Positions 37,454-47,519 of a stretch of 64,000 nt of DNA are shown one piece after another (position 1 is the first letter of the stretch; each line of letters opens with the position of its first letter). Position numbers and translations under genes: made by a program. Under the pieces are notes generated by a model that worked only from the letters and a program-made list of their open reading frames with translations, was not told the origin of the DNA and searched no databases. Source of the DNA: Peribacillus deserti (GTDB lineage: Bacteria > Bacillota > Bacilli > Bacillales > DSM-1321); assembly GCF_002863585.1 (NCBI RefSeq), contig NZ_PGUY01000022.1:1-64000 (forward strand). Direction: 5' to 3'.

Positions 37454-37639
37454 TTAATGCTGTGGTTTTGGGGCGTGTATCCACTGTCTTTCATGATTTG
37501 ATGTCTCTGGAAATGGATCTCCTGCTTTAAGATGAATGGTCCGCGGATCAATCACCATACTGCCGCCTACGCCCACTTCTACATAGGTCCCATTATTTGG
37601 TGCTTTGTTTCCTGGCTTAAAACGATTATTTTGACCCAC
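37454..37639 (-). CDS. yjzC: YjzC family small protein
   Basis: A 61-residue soluble protein matching YjzC: a polar N-terminus with GQNNRFKPGNKAPNNGTYVE, then VGGSMVIDPRTIHLKAGDPF and TSNHERQWIHAPKPQH. Many Bacillus carry it, often in sporulation or envelope contexts, function unknown. The start is GTG with AAAGGAGGG upstream. Confidence 0.85.
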   Translation of the reverse strand: MGQNNRFKPGNKAPNNGTYVEVGVGGSMVIDPRTIHLKAGDPFPETSNHERQWIHAPKPQH

Positions 37640-37756
37640 CTGCGATTTCCCTCCTTTACCTCCTTATTATTGGCTAAAAAACGTTCGCCATTACAAATTT
37701 CGGCTATTTCAAATCCACAAAAAATAAACCGGGCCGCTGCCCGGTTTATTTTTTAA

Positions 37757-37912
37757 GAAGCAAATCGCCATCAAAAAGCAGGAGCGGCCTTTCGCTGCCG
37801 CTCGTCTTATGCCTTTCAGGTGTCTGACTTCCATCACCAAAAGATTTTGAAAAAAGTTACTTCATCATTCAGCTAATTCATAGCTTCTTTTGGGAAGTCA
37901 CCGTCCTCCGCT
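37757..37912 (+). repeat. Dispersed repeat family B copy B4, abutting argF
   Basis: Contains AATCGCCATCAAAAAGCAGG, GGCCTTTCGCTGCCGCTCGT, TTATGCCTTTCAGGTGTCTG and ends CACCGTCCTCCGCTTTTAGA. The last bases run into the argF stop codon (TAA on the minus strand at 37914-37916). The left end is truncated. Confidence 0.7.
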
Positions 37913-37913
37913 T

Positions 37914-38870
37914 TTAGAGTAGATCTACCAATATAGCCTTCTGTGCATGCAGACGATTCCCCGCTTGATGGAAAATGACAGAATTCGGTCCATCTATCAC
38001 TTCAGCAGTTACTTCTTCGCCACGATGTGCTGGAAGGCAGTGCATGAATAGGAAGTCTTCTTTAGCATGCTGGATTAGTGCTTCGTTAATCTGAAAGTCC
38101 TTAAACTTTTCCAGCCTTACTTCGTTCTCTTTTTCCTGTCCCATGCTGGTCCAGACATCTGAATATACTATATCGGCATTTTTTACCGCTTCCACCGCGT
38201 CCTCTGTAACCAAAATTTCGGCTCCATTATTTTCCGCTTCAAGCCTTGCAGAAGTAATACAAGCCTGATTTGGTTTATATTCCTTTGGGCATGCAATTGA
38301 AAAATGCATCCCCACTTTTGCACTGGCAGACATCAGGGAATGGGCCATATTGTTGCCATCTCCGATATAAGCCATTTTCAATCCTTTCAGCGTTCCTTTC
38401 AACTCTGAAATGGTCATTAAGTCCGCCAATGCCTGGCAGGGGTGAGCAAGATCCGTTAAACCATTAATGACAGGTATAGTGGCATATTTTGACAGTTCCT
38501 CGACTCTGTCGTGGCTGAAGGTACGAATCATAATTCCATCCAGATATTCAGAGAGCACTCTTGCAGTATCTGCTATGGTCTCACCTCGGCCTATCTGAAG
38601 ATCATTGCTGCTGAGAAAAAGAGCGTTACCTCCAAGCTGAAGCATACCCACTTCAAATGATACTCTGGTGCGGGTTGAGGACTTTTCAAAGATCATCCCC
38701 AATGTTTTCCCTTTTAGCGGCAGGTACTGCTCCCCCAAGTTTTTTTGGGCTTTAATTTTTTTAGCTAACTCCAACAGATCTATGATCTGATCCGAAGAAA
38801 AATCCGATATAGCCAGAAAGTCCTTTTGACCCAAAATATTCTTTTTAACTGCTGGTGGGCTTTTCAACAT
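37914..38870 (-). CDS. argF: Ornithine carbamoyltransferase
   Basis: Makes citrulline from ornithine and carbamoyl phosphate. Motifs SSTRTRVSFE (carbamoyl phosphate), HPCQALADL and FMHCLPAHRG (ornithine) are intact. The ATG at 38870 gives 318 residues and has GAGG 5 nt upstream; the ATG at 38873 overlaps the carB stop by 1 nt (TAATGATG). Last gene of the arg operon, so translation is coupled to carB. No ordinary terminator follows: a family B repeat begins at the stop codon. Confidence 0.96.
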   Translation of the reverse strand: MLKSPPAVKKNILGQKDFLAISDFSSDQIIDLLELAKKIKAQKNLGEQYLPLKGKTLGMIFEKSSTRTRVSFEVGMLQLGGNALFLSSNDLQIGRGETIADTARVLSEYLDGIMIRTFSHDRVEELSKYATIPVINGLTDLAHPCQALADLMTISELKGTLKGLKMAYIGDGNNMAHSLMSASAKVGMHFSIACPKEYKPNQACITSARLEAENNGAEILVTEDAVEAVKNADIVYSDVWTSMGQEKENEVRLEKFKDFQINEALIQHAKEDFLFMHCLPAHRGEEVTAEVIDGPNSVIFHQAGNRLHAQKAILVDLL

Positions 38871-38872
38871 CA

Positions 38873-41800
38873 TTACCTCACTCCTACTTTGTTTTTCATC
38901 TGCCATTCCTGCAATGAGGTAACCGTTATCTCGTCATCGGCAGCAGAATCCAAGAACGCCTGGAAGGTTTCTGCTTCAGAAAACATATAAAGGCGGTATT
39001 TTACAGCCCTTTCTCTTATTAGCTGATCCTCTTCGGATGATCCCCATGCCAAAACAGCCGCTCCTTTTCCGTTCTGGAACCATTTTGCTAGATCAGATTC
39101 TCTTATGATGGTAAAACCTTTTGATTCTATCAGTGCTTTTTGTTCTTCTGACAGCTGAACACCTGGTGCTGCCAGTATCTCATTCTGCACATTAAAATTC
39201 TTATTTTTCTGCAAGAAGGCTTTTTGTAATGCTCCTTCCTTGCAATCACTAATTGAAATCCCTTCCCCCGTCGATTTCATTTCAGGTCCGATTTTCGCAT
39301 CCAATCCGCTTAACGCATAAGTAGAGAAAACCGGGTATTTCACAGCTATAAAAGGAAACTCTGTTGAGATTGGTGCTTCATTCGACAAGGAGTATTTCCC
39401 GAGCAATATTTTTGTCGCTATTTGAACCATGGATACTCCTGAAAGCTTGCTAATAATCGGAATCGTCCTGCTGGCTCTTGGATTTACCTCCAGGACATAC
39501 ACTTTGCCACTGTCGAGAACAAATTGAATATTCATTAATCCTTTATATCGCAGCTCTTTAACGATACGGCCTGCATATTCAGACATCAAATTTTTATCCT
39601 GCTCACTGATTGTTTGCGCTGGAAGGTAAGCCATGCTGTCCCCAGAATGGACACCCGCCTTTTCTATATGTTCCACTACCATAGGAACGAAAGCCGAATC
39701 GCCATCAGCGATTACATCCACTTCCGCTTCCATACCGCGTATATACTTATCAATTAAGACAGGATAATCAATTTCCCAACCGTTTTGCATTTTAGATTTT
39801 AGCTGCTGGATAGAATCGAATACGAGCATTCCTCTGCCGCCTATTACGTAAGATGGTCTTACCAATACAGGAAACCCTACTGTTTCAGCAAGCTGATAGA
39901 CTTCTTCTTCATTCCTAGCTTCATAGCCCGGAACATGCGGGATGTCAAGTTTTTGAAGCAGCTGGTAGAACCGGCTTCTATCTTCTGTTTGGTCTAATAC
40001 ATCAAAGCTTGTTCCAAGGAGTTTAACGCCGTTTTCCTCAAGGCCCTTTGCAAGATTAATAGCGGTCTGCCCGCCAAATTGAACCATGACGAACTCTATT
40101 TGTTCCGCTTCAATTACATTTAAAACAGATTCAAGCGTCAATGGCTCAAAGTATAATCGGTCTGATGTCGCAAAGTCTGTGCTAACTGTTTCTGGATTGT
40201 TGTTAATCATGACCGCTTCATAGCCTTTTTCTTTCAAGGCATATACAGCATGAACAGAGCAGTAATCAAACTCAATTCCCTGCCCGATCCTGATTGGACC
40301 GCTTCCTAACACCAAAACCTTTTTACTTGAAGATGGCTTTTGTTCGTTTTCGCCAAAATAAGTAGAGTAAAAATAGTTGGTATTCGATTCAAACTCAGCT
40401 GCGCAGGTGTCTACCATTTTATAAGCAGAAAGGACGCCAAACTGTTTTCTTTTGCTCCGGATCTCAGTTTCGGAGATACTCCATGCAGAGGCTAGGAAGG
40501 AATCTGAGAAACCTTGCTCCTTATAAAATTGAAGCTGTTCTTTTTCAATGGTATCAAATACTGCTGAATAAATTTCCGTCTCCGTATCAATCAAGTTCTT
40601 AAAACAATTTAAATAGAAATAATCAATTTGAGTAGCCTCATGCAGTTCGGTTACCGTAATACCTCTTCTAAGCAGCTCAAAAATGACAAAAAGGCGCTCA
40701 TCCGTGCATTTCTTAAGCTGAACTTCCAAATCCGGGGTAGAAGCTGCTTTAAGCGGCAGCATTTCAAGTCCGTTCACTTTCAATTCTAATGAGACAATGG
40801 CTTTTTGCAAGGCTGCTTCCAGACTTCGTTCAATGGCCATAACTTCTCCGGTCGCTTTCATCTGGGTTCCTAATTTTCGATAGCTTTCAGGAAATTTATC
40901 AAAAGGCCAGCGCGGGAATTTCACCACCGTGTAATCCAAAGCAGGTTCAAAGCTTGCGTAAGTACTTTTTGTTACCGGGTTGATCAGTTCATCCAGTGTA
41001 TACCCAACTGCAAGTTTTGCTGCAATTCTTGCTATTGGGTATCCTGTTGCTTTCGATGCAAGCGCCGATGACCTGCTTACACGTGGGTTCACTTCGATTA
41101 AATAATATTGTTTACTATGCGGATCCAGCGCAAACTGTATATTGCAGCCCCCAATGATACCTAAGGATGAGATGATCTTGATGCTGGCTGACCGAAGCAG
41201 GTTATACTCCTCATCAGTCAACGTCTGAGATGGAGCGACGACAATTGAATCTCCTGTATGGATACCAACCGGGTCAATATTTTCCATGTTACAGATCGTT
41301 ATACAAGTATTTGCAGCATCTCTCATAACTTCATATTCAACTTCTTTAAAGCCTGCAATGCTCTTTTCAACCAGACATTGATGGATGGCGCTTTCCTGGA
41401 GACCAGATCGTACAAGCTCTTTATACTGCTCCATATTTTCAGCTATACCGCCGCCAGTACCTCCCAGTGTATAAGCTGGACGGATAATTATCGGGAAACC
41501 GATTTTTTCTGCGAATGTTACGGCATCTTCAATTGTATTAATAATGCTGCTTTCTGGGACAGGCTCATGAATTTCATACATTAAGCTCCGGAAGAGTTCC
41601 CTGTCTTCCCCTTTTTTAATGGATTCTATAGGGGTTCCCAGCAGTCTCACATTATATTTTTCTAATATCCCGCCTTCATATAGTTCAAAAGCCAGGTTTA
41701 ATCCTGTCTGCCCTCCAAGGGTGGCGAGAAGTCCATCCGGTTTTTCTTTTTCAATTATTTTAGTTACGACTTCCTTTGTGAGGGGCTCAAAATAAACAGC

Positions 41801-41986
41801 ATCAGCATGAATTTCATCCGTCATTATGGTCGCTGGATTACTATTTACCAAAATTACTTTATATCCTTCTTCTTTTAGAGCGAGACAGCCCTGAGTTCCT
41901 GCATAATCAAATTCAGCCGCCTGGCCGATTACAATGGGACCAGATCCAATTACTAAGATGGTTTGTAAGGTAGTATCTTTAGGCAT
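38873..41986 (-). CDS. carB: Carbamoyl phosphate synthase large subunit, arginine-type
   Basis: Uses ammonia from CarA, bicarbonate and two ATP to make carbamoyl phosphate. Two homologous ATP-grasp halves are seen: the first begins TILVIGSGPIVIGQAAEFDY with the loop RPAYTLGGTGGG, the second begins VLVLGSGPIRIGQGIEFDY with RPSYVIGGRGM. Length 1037 residues, slightly short of the roughly 1070 of pyrimidine-type CarB, as usual for the arginine-specific enzyme, because the allosteric C-terminus is shorter. The start overlaps the carA end by 8 nt with GGGAGAG upstream. Confidence 0.96.
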   Translation of the reverse strand: MPKDTTLQTILVIGSGPIVIGQAAEFDYAGTQGCLALKEEGYKVILVNSNPATIMTDEIHADAVYFEPLTKEVVTKIIEKEKPDGLLATLGGQTGLNLAFELYEGGILEKYNVRLLGTPIESIKKGEDRELFRSLMYEIHEPVPESSIINTIEDAVTFAEKIGFPIIIRPAYTLGGTGGGIAENMEQYKELVRSGLQESAIHQCLVEKSIAGFKEVEYEVMRDAANTCITICNMENIDPVGIHTGDSIVVAPSQTLTDEEYNLLRSASIKIISSLGIIGGCNIQFALDPHSKQYYLIEVNPRVSRSSALASKATGYPIARIAAKLAVGYTLDELINPVTKSTYASFEPALDYTVVKFPRWPFDKFPESYRKLGTQMKATGEVMAIERSLEAALQKAIVSLELKVNGLEMLPLKAASTPDLEVQLKKCTDERLFVIFELLRRGITVTELHEATQIDYFYLNCFKNLIDTETEIYSAVFDTIEKEQLQFYKEQGFSDSFLASAWSISETEIRSKRKQFGVLSAYKMVDTCAAEFESNTNYFYSTYFGENEQKPSSSKKVLVLGSGPIRIGQGIEFDYCSVHAVYALKEKGYEAVMINNNPETVSTDFATSDRLYFEPLTLESVLNVIEAEQIEFVMVQFGGQTAINLAKGLEENGVKLLGTSFDVLDQTEDRSRFYQLLQKLDIPHVPGYEARNEEEVYQLAETVGFPVLVRPSYVIGGRGMLVFDSIQQLKSKMQNGWEIDYPVLIDKYIRGMEAEVDVIADGDSAFVPMVVEHIEKAGVHSGDSMAYLPAQTISEQDKNLMSEYAGRIVKELRYKGLMNIQFVLDSGKVYVLEVNPRASRTIPIISKLSGVSMVQIATKILLGKYSLSNEAPISTEFPFIAVKYPVFSTYALSGLDAKIGPEMKSTGEGISISDCKEGALQKAFLQKNKNFNVQNEILAAPGVQLSEEQKALIESKGFTIIRESDLAKWFQNGKGAAVLAWGSSEEDQLIRERAVKYRLYMFSEAETFQAFLDSAADDEITVTSLQEWQMKNKVGVR

Positions 41987-43058
41987 ATGCTTTTTCTCTC
42001 CCAGATTTGTGTTTCACCATTTCCATATATTCATCAAAAATATAATTACTTTCACAAGGGCCAGGGTTGGCCTCAGGGTGAAATTGTACAGATACGATAG
42101 GCAGGACTTTATGTTTAAGGCCTTCAATGCTTCCATCGTTGACGTTTTTATACAATACATTTAACGGTGCTGCTGCAATGCTTTTTTCTTTCACTACATA
42201 TCCATGATTCTGAGAAGTCATGAACACTCTCTTTGTATTCATATGAATAACCGGTTGATTTGCTCCGCGGTGACCGAATAACAATCTCTCCGTATCTCCT
42301 CCAAAAGCCAGGGCAATAAGCTGATGGCCAAGGCAGATACCCATGGTTGGATAGGTTTTAATTACTTCTTTAATGAATGGCATAAAAGGCTTAATTGATT
42401 TTGGATCCCCTGGTCCGTTGGAAAGCACAATTCCATCAGGCTTTAATGAATGGATCGTTTCAGGAGAGGTTTGATATGGTACCACCGTCACTTTACAATT
42501 CCTGGAAAGAAGTTCATCAAGAATCGATCTTTTATATCCAAAATCGTATAAGACAATATGGTGTCTGCCATTGCCATAAGTGGTCATCTCCTTTGAAGTA
42601 ACCTGGCTTACAAGACTAGCTCTGTTTAGAGGAAGGAGTTCCGGAACAGCTGCGGTACTTGAAGCCATTACTCCAGACATGGACCCTTCTTTTCGAATTT
42701 TCTTAACGATTGCCCTGGTATCTGCTTTTCCAAGCATCGGGATATTCCATTTATTCAGATATTCTACAAGTGAGCATTCAGCCTGATAATGGGAATGTTT
42801 CATATTTCCCTGATAAACAATTACTCCTGCTGCGTGCGGGACCTTGCTTTCAAAATCCTCTTTATTGATTCCATAGTTTCCAATCAAAGGGTAAGTGAAT
42901 ACAATAATCTGCCCTTTGTAGGAAGGATCGGTCAATACTTCCTGATAGCCCGTCATTCCTGTATAGAAGACTACTTCTCCTGCTGCAGGTTCTGAGGACT
43001 CGGTCAGCCATTCCCCTTCAAACTTGTCACCGTTTTTCAACTTTAAATATCCCTTCAT
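41979..43058 (-). CDS. carA: Carbamoyl phosphate synthase small subunit (glutaminase), arginine-type
   Basis: Supplies ammonia to CarB. The class I glutamine amidotransferase domain (about residues 170-350) has the nucleophile Cys in MGICLGHQLIALAFGG and the His-Glu pair in VQFHPEANPGP. The N-terminal CarA domain is complete (GEVVFYTGMTGYQEVLTDPS). Length 359 residues. It overlaps carB and stands 104 nt from argD, the longest gap within the operon. Confidence 0.96.
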   Translation of the reverse strand: MKGYLKLKNGDKFEGEWLTESSEPAAGEVVFYTGMTGYQEVLTDPSYKGQIIVFTYPLIGNYGINKEDFESKVPHAAGVIVYQGNMKHSHYQAECSLVEYLNKWNIPMLGKADTRAIVKKIRKEGSMSGVMASSTAAVPELLPLNRASLVSQVTSKEMTTYGNGRHHIVLYDFGYKRSILDELLSRNCKVTVVPYQTSPETIHSLKPDGIVLSNGPGDPKSIKPFMPFIKEVIKTYPTMGICLGHQLIALAFGGDTERLLFGHRGANQPVIHMNTKRVFMTSQNHGYVVKEKSIAAAPLNVLYKNVNDGSIEGLKHKVLPIVSVQFHPEANPGPCESNYIFDEYMEMVKHKSGREKAYA

Positions 43059-43162
43059 TCTGATTCCCTCACATCTGTATATTTATTTGTTAAATAGAAT
43101 ATTTATGCATTTTTAAGCAGAAGAACACCAGGTTTTATCTACAACCTGTGTCCTTTTTAATT

Positions 43163-44317
43163 CTATACTGCCTGTGTCTTTTTTGATAAAGCTTGAGCTA
43201 TAAGTGAGATGGCTTTATTTATTTCTTCTTCAGTCACTGTCAGCGGCGGGAGCAGCCTCAATACATTCGGGCCGGCAGGCAGGGTTAATAATCCCTGCTC
43301 TTGCAGCACTTTTAAATATGGTGCCGCATCCTCTTTCAGCTCTATGCCGATCATAAGCCCTATTCCTCTGATTTCTTCTGCCACTGATGAGTCCGTTAAT
43401 ACTTCCTGCAATCCTGCATGAAGCAGTTTTCCTTTTTCTTCAACGCTTTGAATAAATCCTTCTCTAGCAAGCTCTTTCAGCACTGCTTTTGCAGACGCTA
43501 ACGAGATAGGGTTGCCGCCAAAAGTTGAACCATGGCTGCCCGGCCCAAAAAACTCGGCTAATTCTTCGGTCCCAAGCATTGCACCTACCGGAAGTCCATT
43601 TCCTAGCCCTTTCGCCAGGGTAATGATATCCGGTTTAATAGCAAAGTGCTGGAAGGCGAAAGGCTTTCCTGTCCGGCCAATCCCAGTCTGAACTTCGTCT
43701 ATAATAAGCAGAGCTCCTGTCCTGCTCCGCACTTCTTCTAACTTTTTAATAAACTCAGGATTTACGGGGTGGACCCCACCTTCGCCCTGTACAATCTCCA
43801 GCATAATGGCTGCTGTATCCTCGTCAGCTGCCTTTTCCAAATCTTGAATACTATTGAACTCAATATATTCGAAGGGTTCCAGCATCTGTCCAAAGCCCGT
43901 CCGGACCTTTTCCTGTCCTGTAGCAGCCATTGTGGCAAACGTCCGGCCATGAAACGACTGATAGCAGGTGATTATTTTCGATTTACCAGTAGCTTTCCTG
44001 GCCAACTTAATGGCAGCTTCATTTGCTTCGGCACCGCTATTGGAGAAGAACACCCGGTCTAGTCCTGAAAGGTCTGCTATCATGGCTGCTGTTTCTTCTT
44101 GCACAGGCAGCGAAAATAAATTTGATGTATGCCAGAACTTATCTAATTGTTCTTTCACTGACTCTGTTATGGCTGGGTGGCAATGCCCGAAATTAAGCAC
44201 GCCAATTCCTGAGGTGAAATCTAAATATACTTTACCTGACTGATCCGTTAAATAGGACCCTTTCCCCTGAATCGGTTCTATATTCCAGCGTGCGTAGGTT
44301 TGAAACAAATGGCTCAT
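43163..44317 (-). CDS. argD: Acetylornithine aminotransferase
   Basis: Pyridoxal phosphate enzyme that makes N-acetylornithine from the semialdehyde. The phosphate-binding SNSGAEANEAAIKLARK and the Schiff-base lysine in ITLAKGLGNGLPVGA (about residue 240) mark class III aminotransferases. Length 384 residues. The ATG overlaps the argB stop by 4 nt (ATGA). Confidence 0.95.
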   Translation of the reverse strand: MSHLFQTYARWNIEPIQGKGSYLTDQSGKVYLDFTSGIGVLNFGHCHPAITESVKEQLDKFWHTSNLFSLPVQEETAAMIADLSGLDRVFFSNSGAEANEAAIKLARKATGKSKIITCYQSFHGRTFATMAATGQEKVRTGFGQMLEPFEYIEFNSIQDLEKAADEDTAAIMLEIVQGEGGVHPVNPEFIKKLEEVRSRTGALLIIDEVQTGIGRTGKPFAFQHFAIKPDIITLAKGLGNGLPVGAMLGTEELAEFFGPGSHGSTFGGNPISLASAKAVLKELAREGFIQSVEEKGKLLHAGLQEVLTDSSVAEEIRGIGLMIGIELKEDAAPYLKVLQEQGLLTLPAGPNVLRLLPPLTVTEEEINKAISLIAQALSKKTQAV

Positions 44318-45099
44318 TTTGCTGCTCCCTTCATATATATTTCCTGTTCGGTAAATGCTGTTCCAATAAATGAATCCTGTTCATAGAATTTATTTTTTCC
44401 GCTTGCAATCATGACACGGTTGGCCCCCTGGCTTAAAACGGTTAGCGCCGTTTCTACCTTCGGCTTCATTCCTCCATATACGGTTCCTTCCTCAATTAGC
44501 TTCAAGGCTTCCTGTACCGTAAGCTCTTTTAGCAGTTTCCCATCTTTTAAAACACCGTCTACATCGGTAATAAACACACACATCTCAGCATTTAATGCGT
44601 TTGCAACAGCCCCTGCGGCCATATCCGCATTTACGTTTAGTTTCTGACCATCAGGACCGGAAGCAATCGGTGTAATAACAGGTGTGCAGCCTATTTCTAG
44701 AACCGATTCCAGCAGGTTTTTGTTTACGGATATGACCTTGCCCACCTGCCCAAGCGATTCCCTGTCTACAAAATCAGCTTGAAGGATCGAGCAGTCTGAA
44801 CCATTTAACCCCAGTGCTTTAAGCCCCCGTGTCTCTAATAGATTCACAAATGTTCGGTTTGTTTTTCCCGACAGCACCAATTCCACTATATGCATAACCT
44901 CGTGGGTTGTTTTCCTTAAGCCATCTTTAAATTCAGGCTCAATGTTATATAAGTCCAGTGTTTCATTAATATCCGGCCCGCCCCCATGGACAAATACAGG
45001 ATAAAAGCCGCTCTCTTTCAGGCTTTGGATACTTATATAAAAGTCTTCTGACAGGCTGTTTAGAATGCTTCCGCCGCACTTAATCACAATAACTTTCAT
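44314..45099 (-). CDS. argB: N-acetylglutamate kinase
   Basis: Phosphorylates N-acetylglutamate, step two of arginine synthesis. Amino acid kinase fold with VIKCGGSIL at the N-terminus, VHGGGPDINETL and NVNADMAAGAVANAL. Length 261 residues. It lies 14 nt after argJ and overlaps argD. Confidence 0.95.
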   Translation of the reverse strand: MKVIVIKCGGSILNSLSEDFYISIQSLKESGFYPVFVHGGGPDINETLDLYNIEPEFKDGLRKTTHEVMHIVELVLSGKTNRTFVNLLETRGLKALGLNGSDCSILQADFVDRESLGQVGKVISVNKNLLESVLEIGCTPVITPIASGPDGQKLNVNADMAAGAVANALNAEMCVFITDVDGVLKDGKLLKELTVQEALKLIEEGTVYGGMKPKVETALTVLSQGANRVMIASGKNKFYEQDSFIGTAFTEQEIYMKGAAK

Positions 45100-45113
45100 T
45101 CGTACACCTCCGC

Positions 45114-46346
45114 CTAAGATCTGTAGCTTCCATTAATTTTAACGTAATCATATGTTAAATCGCAGCCCCACGCCGTCCCAGCCCCTGATCCTTCATTAAG
45201 CAGGACATGAATGGCAATGGAGTCCTGTTTAAGATATTCTGTTACAGTTTCTTCGCTGAACGCTGCGGGCTCACTAGACTTTAGCACGACGGTTTCTCCA
45301 AAACTGACTGTTACATCTTCGGGATTAAATGATATTCCGCTTCTGCCCATTGCTGCTACCACACGGCCCCAGTTTCCATCCGCCCCAAAAACAGCCGTCT
45401 TGACTAAATTACTTCCTACAATTGTCTTGGCTGCCATTTGTGCATCTTCTTCCGTCCTGCACCCGGAAACATTCACTTCAATCAGCTTTGTTGCACCTTC
45501 TCCATCTTTAGCGATCTGTTTTGCCAGATCCTCGGATGTCAATGTTAGGAGTTCAATGAATTTCGACCACTCAGGATGATTTTCATCCAGCTGCTTGTTC
45601 CCTGCTGTTCCATTTGCCATTACGATCACCATGTCATTGGTTGATGTATCCCCATCTACCGTAATTTGGTTAAAGGTACGGTTTGTTATCTGCAATAAAG
45701 CATCTTGCAGGGATTCTGAGCTAATCAGGGCATCAGTTGTAACAAAGCCAAGCATGGTAGCCATATTCGGGTGAATCATCCCAGAGCCCTTAGCAGCCCC
45801 GCCTGCGGTTACTTTCACTCCATCGATATAAGTAAAATATGCGGTATTTTTATTAATGGTATCTGTTGTTAATATGGCCGTTTCAAAATCAGCGGCTCCG
45901 CTATTTTCTGCTGTTGGATTCAATCCGGCTATCCCGCGCTTGATCTTTTGCATATCCAGGAATTCTCCGATAACGCCAGTGGAAGCTACTGCAACAAAAT
46001 GTTCCGGAATAGCAAAAGCCTTTGCCGTACAGCTCCGCATTTCATATGCATCCTCTAAACCCCGGCTTCCTGTACAGGCATTCGCACATGCGCTGTTTAC
46101 GACGATCGCCTGCAGCTTCTTTTCTATTGAAATACTATCCTTTGTAACTTGTAAAGGAGCCGCATTGAATACATTTTTTGTATAAACGGCTGCACATGAA
46201 GCAGGAACCTCAGAAACAATGATTCCCAGATCTTTTTTTGCATATCTAAGACCTGCATGCACACCTCCTGCTTTGTATCCTCGAGGGGATAGGATAGTTC
46301 CATTGCTTATTTTCTGCAGTTCGCTTTTCTCTTTAATAATCTCCAT
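45114..46346 (-). CDS. argJ: Bifunctional ornithine acetyltransferase / N-acetylglutamate synthase
   Basis: Recycles the acetyl group between ornithine and glutamate, making the pathway cyclic. The autocleavage site is KGSGMIHPNMATMLGF (nucleophile Thr in NMATM, about residue 190), where the precursor splits into alpha and beta chains. The C-terminal DLTYDYVKINGSYRS is typical. Length 410 residues. 14 nt after argC. Confidence 0.95.
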   Translation of the reverse strand: MEIIKEKSELQKISNGTILSPRGYKAGGVHAGLRYAKKDLGIIVSEVPASCAAVYTKNVFNAAPLQVTKDSISIEKKLQAIVVNSACANACTGSRGLEDAYEMRSCTAKAFAIPEHFVAVASTGVIGEFLDMQKIKRGIAGLNPTAENSGAADFETAILTTDTINKNTAYFTYIDGVKVTAGGAAKGSGMIHPNMATMLGFVTTDALISSESLQDALLQITNRTFNQITVDGDTSTNDMVIVMANGTAGNKQLDENHPEWSKFIELLTLTSEDLAKQIAKDGEGATKLIEVNVSGCRTEEDAQMAAKTIVGSNLVKTAVFGADGNWGRVVAAMGRSGISFNPEDVTVSFGETVVLKSSEPAAFSEETVTEYLKQDSIAIHVLLNEGSGAGTAWGCDLTYDYVKINGSYRS

Positions 46347-46360
46347 GACTTCCTCCTGAT

Positions 46361-47395
46361 TTATGGGAATAGCGGCAGATACTGAAGCCCGTCAGTTTCA
46401 TTAAAGCCAAACATCAGATTTGCATTTTGGACAGCCTGGCCCGCCGCTCCTTTCATTAAGTTATCAATTACTGATACGATCGTGATTCGGTTTGTACGAT
46501 CATCGTATGCCACTCCTATATCACAATAATTAGAACCGTATACATGCTTCGTACTTGGGAATGATCCAGGCGGATGAAGCCGAACAAATGGTTTGTCCTC
46601 GTAAGCACTCTTGAATAAATCCCATATTTCCTGGAAACTTGTACCCCGGTCAACCTTCACATACATCGTAGCCATTATTCCTCTAGTCATAGGAACTAAA
46701 TGGGCAGAAAAGCTTATGTTCGGTGTATGCTGGTTCCAGGCTTTGATCTGTTGTTCAATTTCCGGTGTATGCTGGTGTTCAAGAACTTTATAGATTTTTA
46801 GATTCTCATTTACTTCACTAAAATGAGATGCAGCCGAAAGGGACCTTCCAGCTCCTGATACGCCTGTCTTGGCATCTATGATTATATCTTCAATGGCAGA
46901 AAAATTTTGGATCAAGGGAGCCAGCCCTAATAATGTTGCTGTCGGAAAGCACCCAGGATTTGCAATCATGTCTGCCTGTAAGATGTTTTCTTTATTCCAT
47001 TCAGATAATCCGTAGACTGCACGGCCGATCACCTCTTCATCAGCGGCTTCCTTCTTATACCACTTTTGATATTCGTCCCTGTCTTTTATTCTTAAATCCC
47101 CAGATAGGTCTATTATTTTTATATTCAAGTCTTTAAAAAATGGGGTAAGTCCTTTTGAAATCCCGTTTGGCGTTGCAAGAAAAACCAGATCCGAGGTTTT
47201 TGCCATCTGTTCAGGATTAATTTCAAGAAGAATATCATCCACTTCATGCATAAAATGTGGATATTCATTCGAAATTGCCTGACCCGTTTTTGAGGATGAA
47301 TGCACACTCGCTAATGTAAGGTGCGAATGATTATTAATAATCCTGATTAGTTCTGCACCGCCATATCCTGTCGCTCCTACGATAGAAACCTTCAA
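46361..47395 (-). CDS. argC: N-acetyl-gamma-glutamyl-phosphate reductase
   Basis: NADPH-dependent reductase of the pathway. The N-terminal nucleotide loop VGATGYGGAELIRI and the catalytic Cys in ANPGCFPTATLLGLAP (about residue 148) are intact. HLVPMTRGIMATMYV is also typical. Length 344 residues. First gene of argCJBD-carAB-argF; an ARG-box-like site overlaps its promoter. Confidence 0.96.
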   Translation of the reverse strand: MKVSIVGATGYGGAELIRIINNHSHLTLASVHSSSKTGQAISNEYPHFMHEVDDILLEINPEQMAKTSDLVFLATPNGISKGLTPFFKDLNIKIIDLSGDLRIKDRDEYQKWYKKEAADEEVIGRAVYGLSEWNKENILQADMIANPGCFPTATLLGLAPLIQNFSAIEDIIIDAKTGVSGAGRSLSAASHFSEVNENLKIYKVLEHQHTPEIEQQIKAWNQHTPNISFSAHLVPMTRGIMATMYVKVDRGTSFQEIWDLFKSAYEDKPFVRLHPPGSFPSTKHVYGSNYCDIGVAYDDRTNRITIVSVIDNLMKGAAGQAVQNANLMFGFNETDGLQYLPLFP

Positions 47396-47446
47396 CTATA
47401 ATCATCTCCAAGATTGGTAAAATAGTTTCCGTATATTTATTTATAC

Positions 47447-47490
47447 ATTATATGATTGAATAAAAATAAATGCAAATGCATTATTATGTA
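47447..47490 (-). promoter_or_regulatory. argC promoter with ARG-box-like operator
   Basis: On the minus strand: -35 TTGCAT (47475-47470), 17-bp spacer, -10 TATAAT (47452-47447). The near-palindrome TGCATTATTATGTA (47477-47490) fits the AhrC/ArgR pattern TNCAT-WWWW-ATNCA and adjoins the -35 box. A second half-site-like TGAATAAAAAT lies at 47456-47466. Confidence 0.65.
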
Positions 47491-47519
47491 TTTTTAAATT
47501 CTTCGAATGGTATTTCTGT

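Noticed and set aside
43059-43162. Attenuator between argD and carA
   Set aside because: A weak inverted repeat (ACACAGGTT/AACCTGGTGT) is present, but no U-run follows on the transcribed strand.
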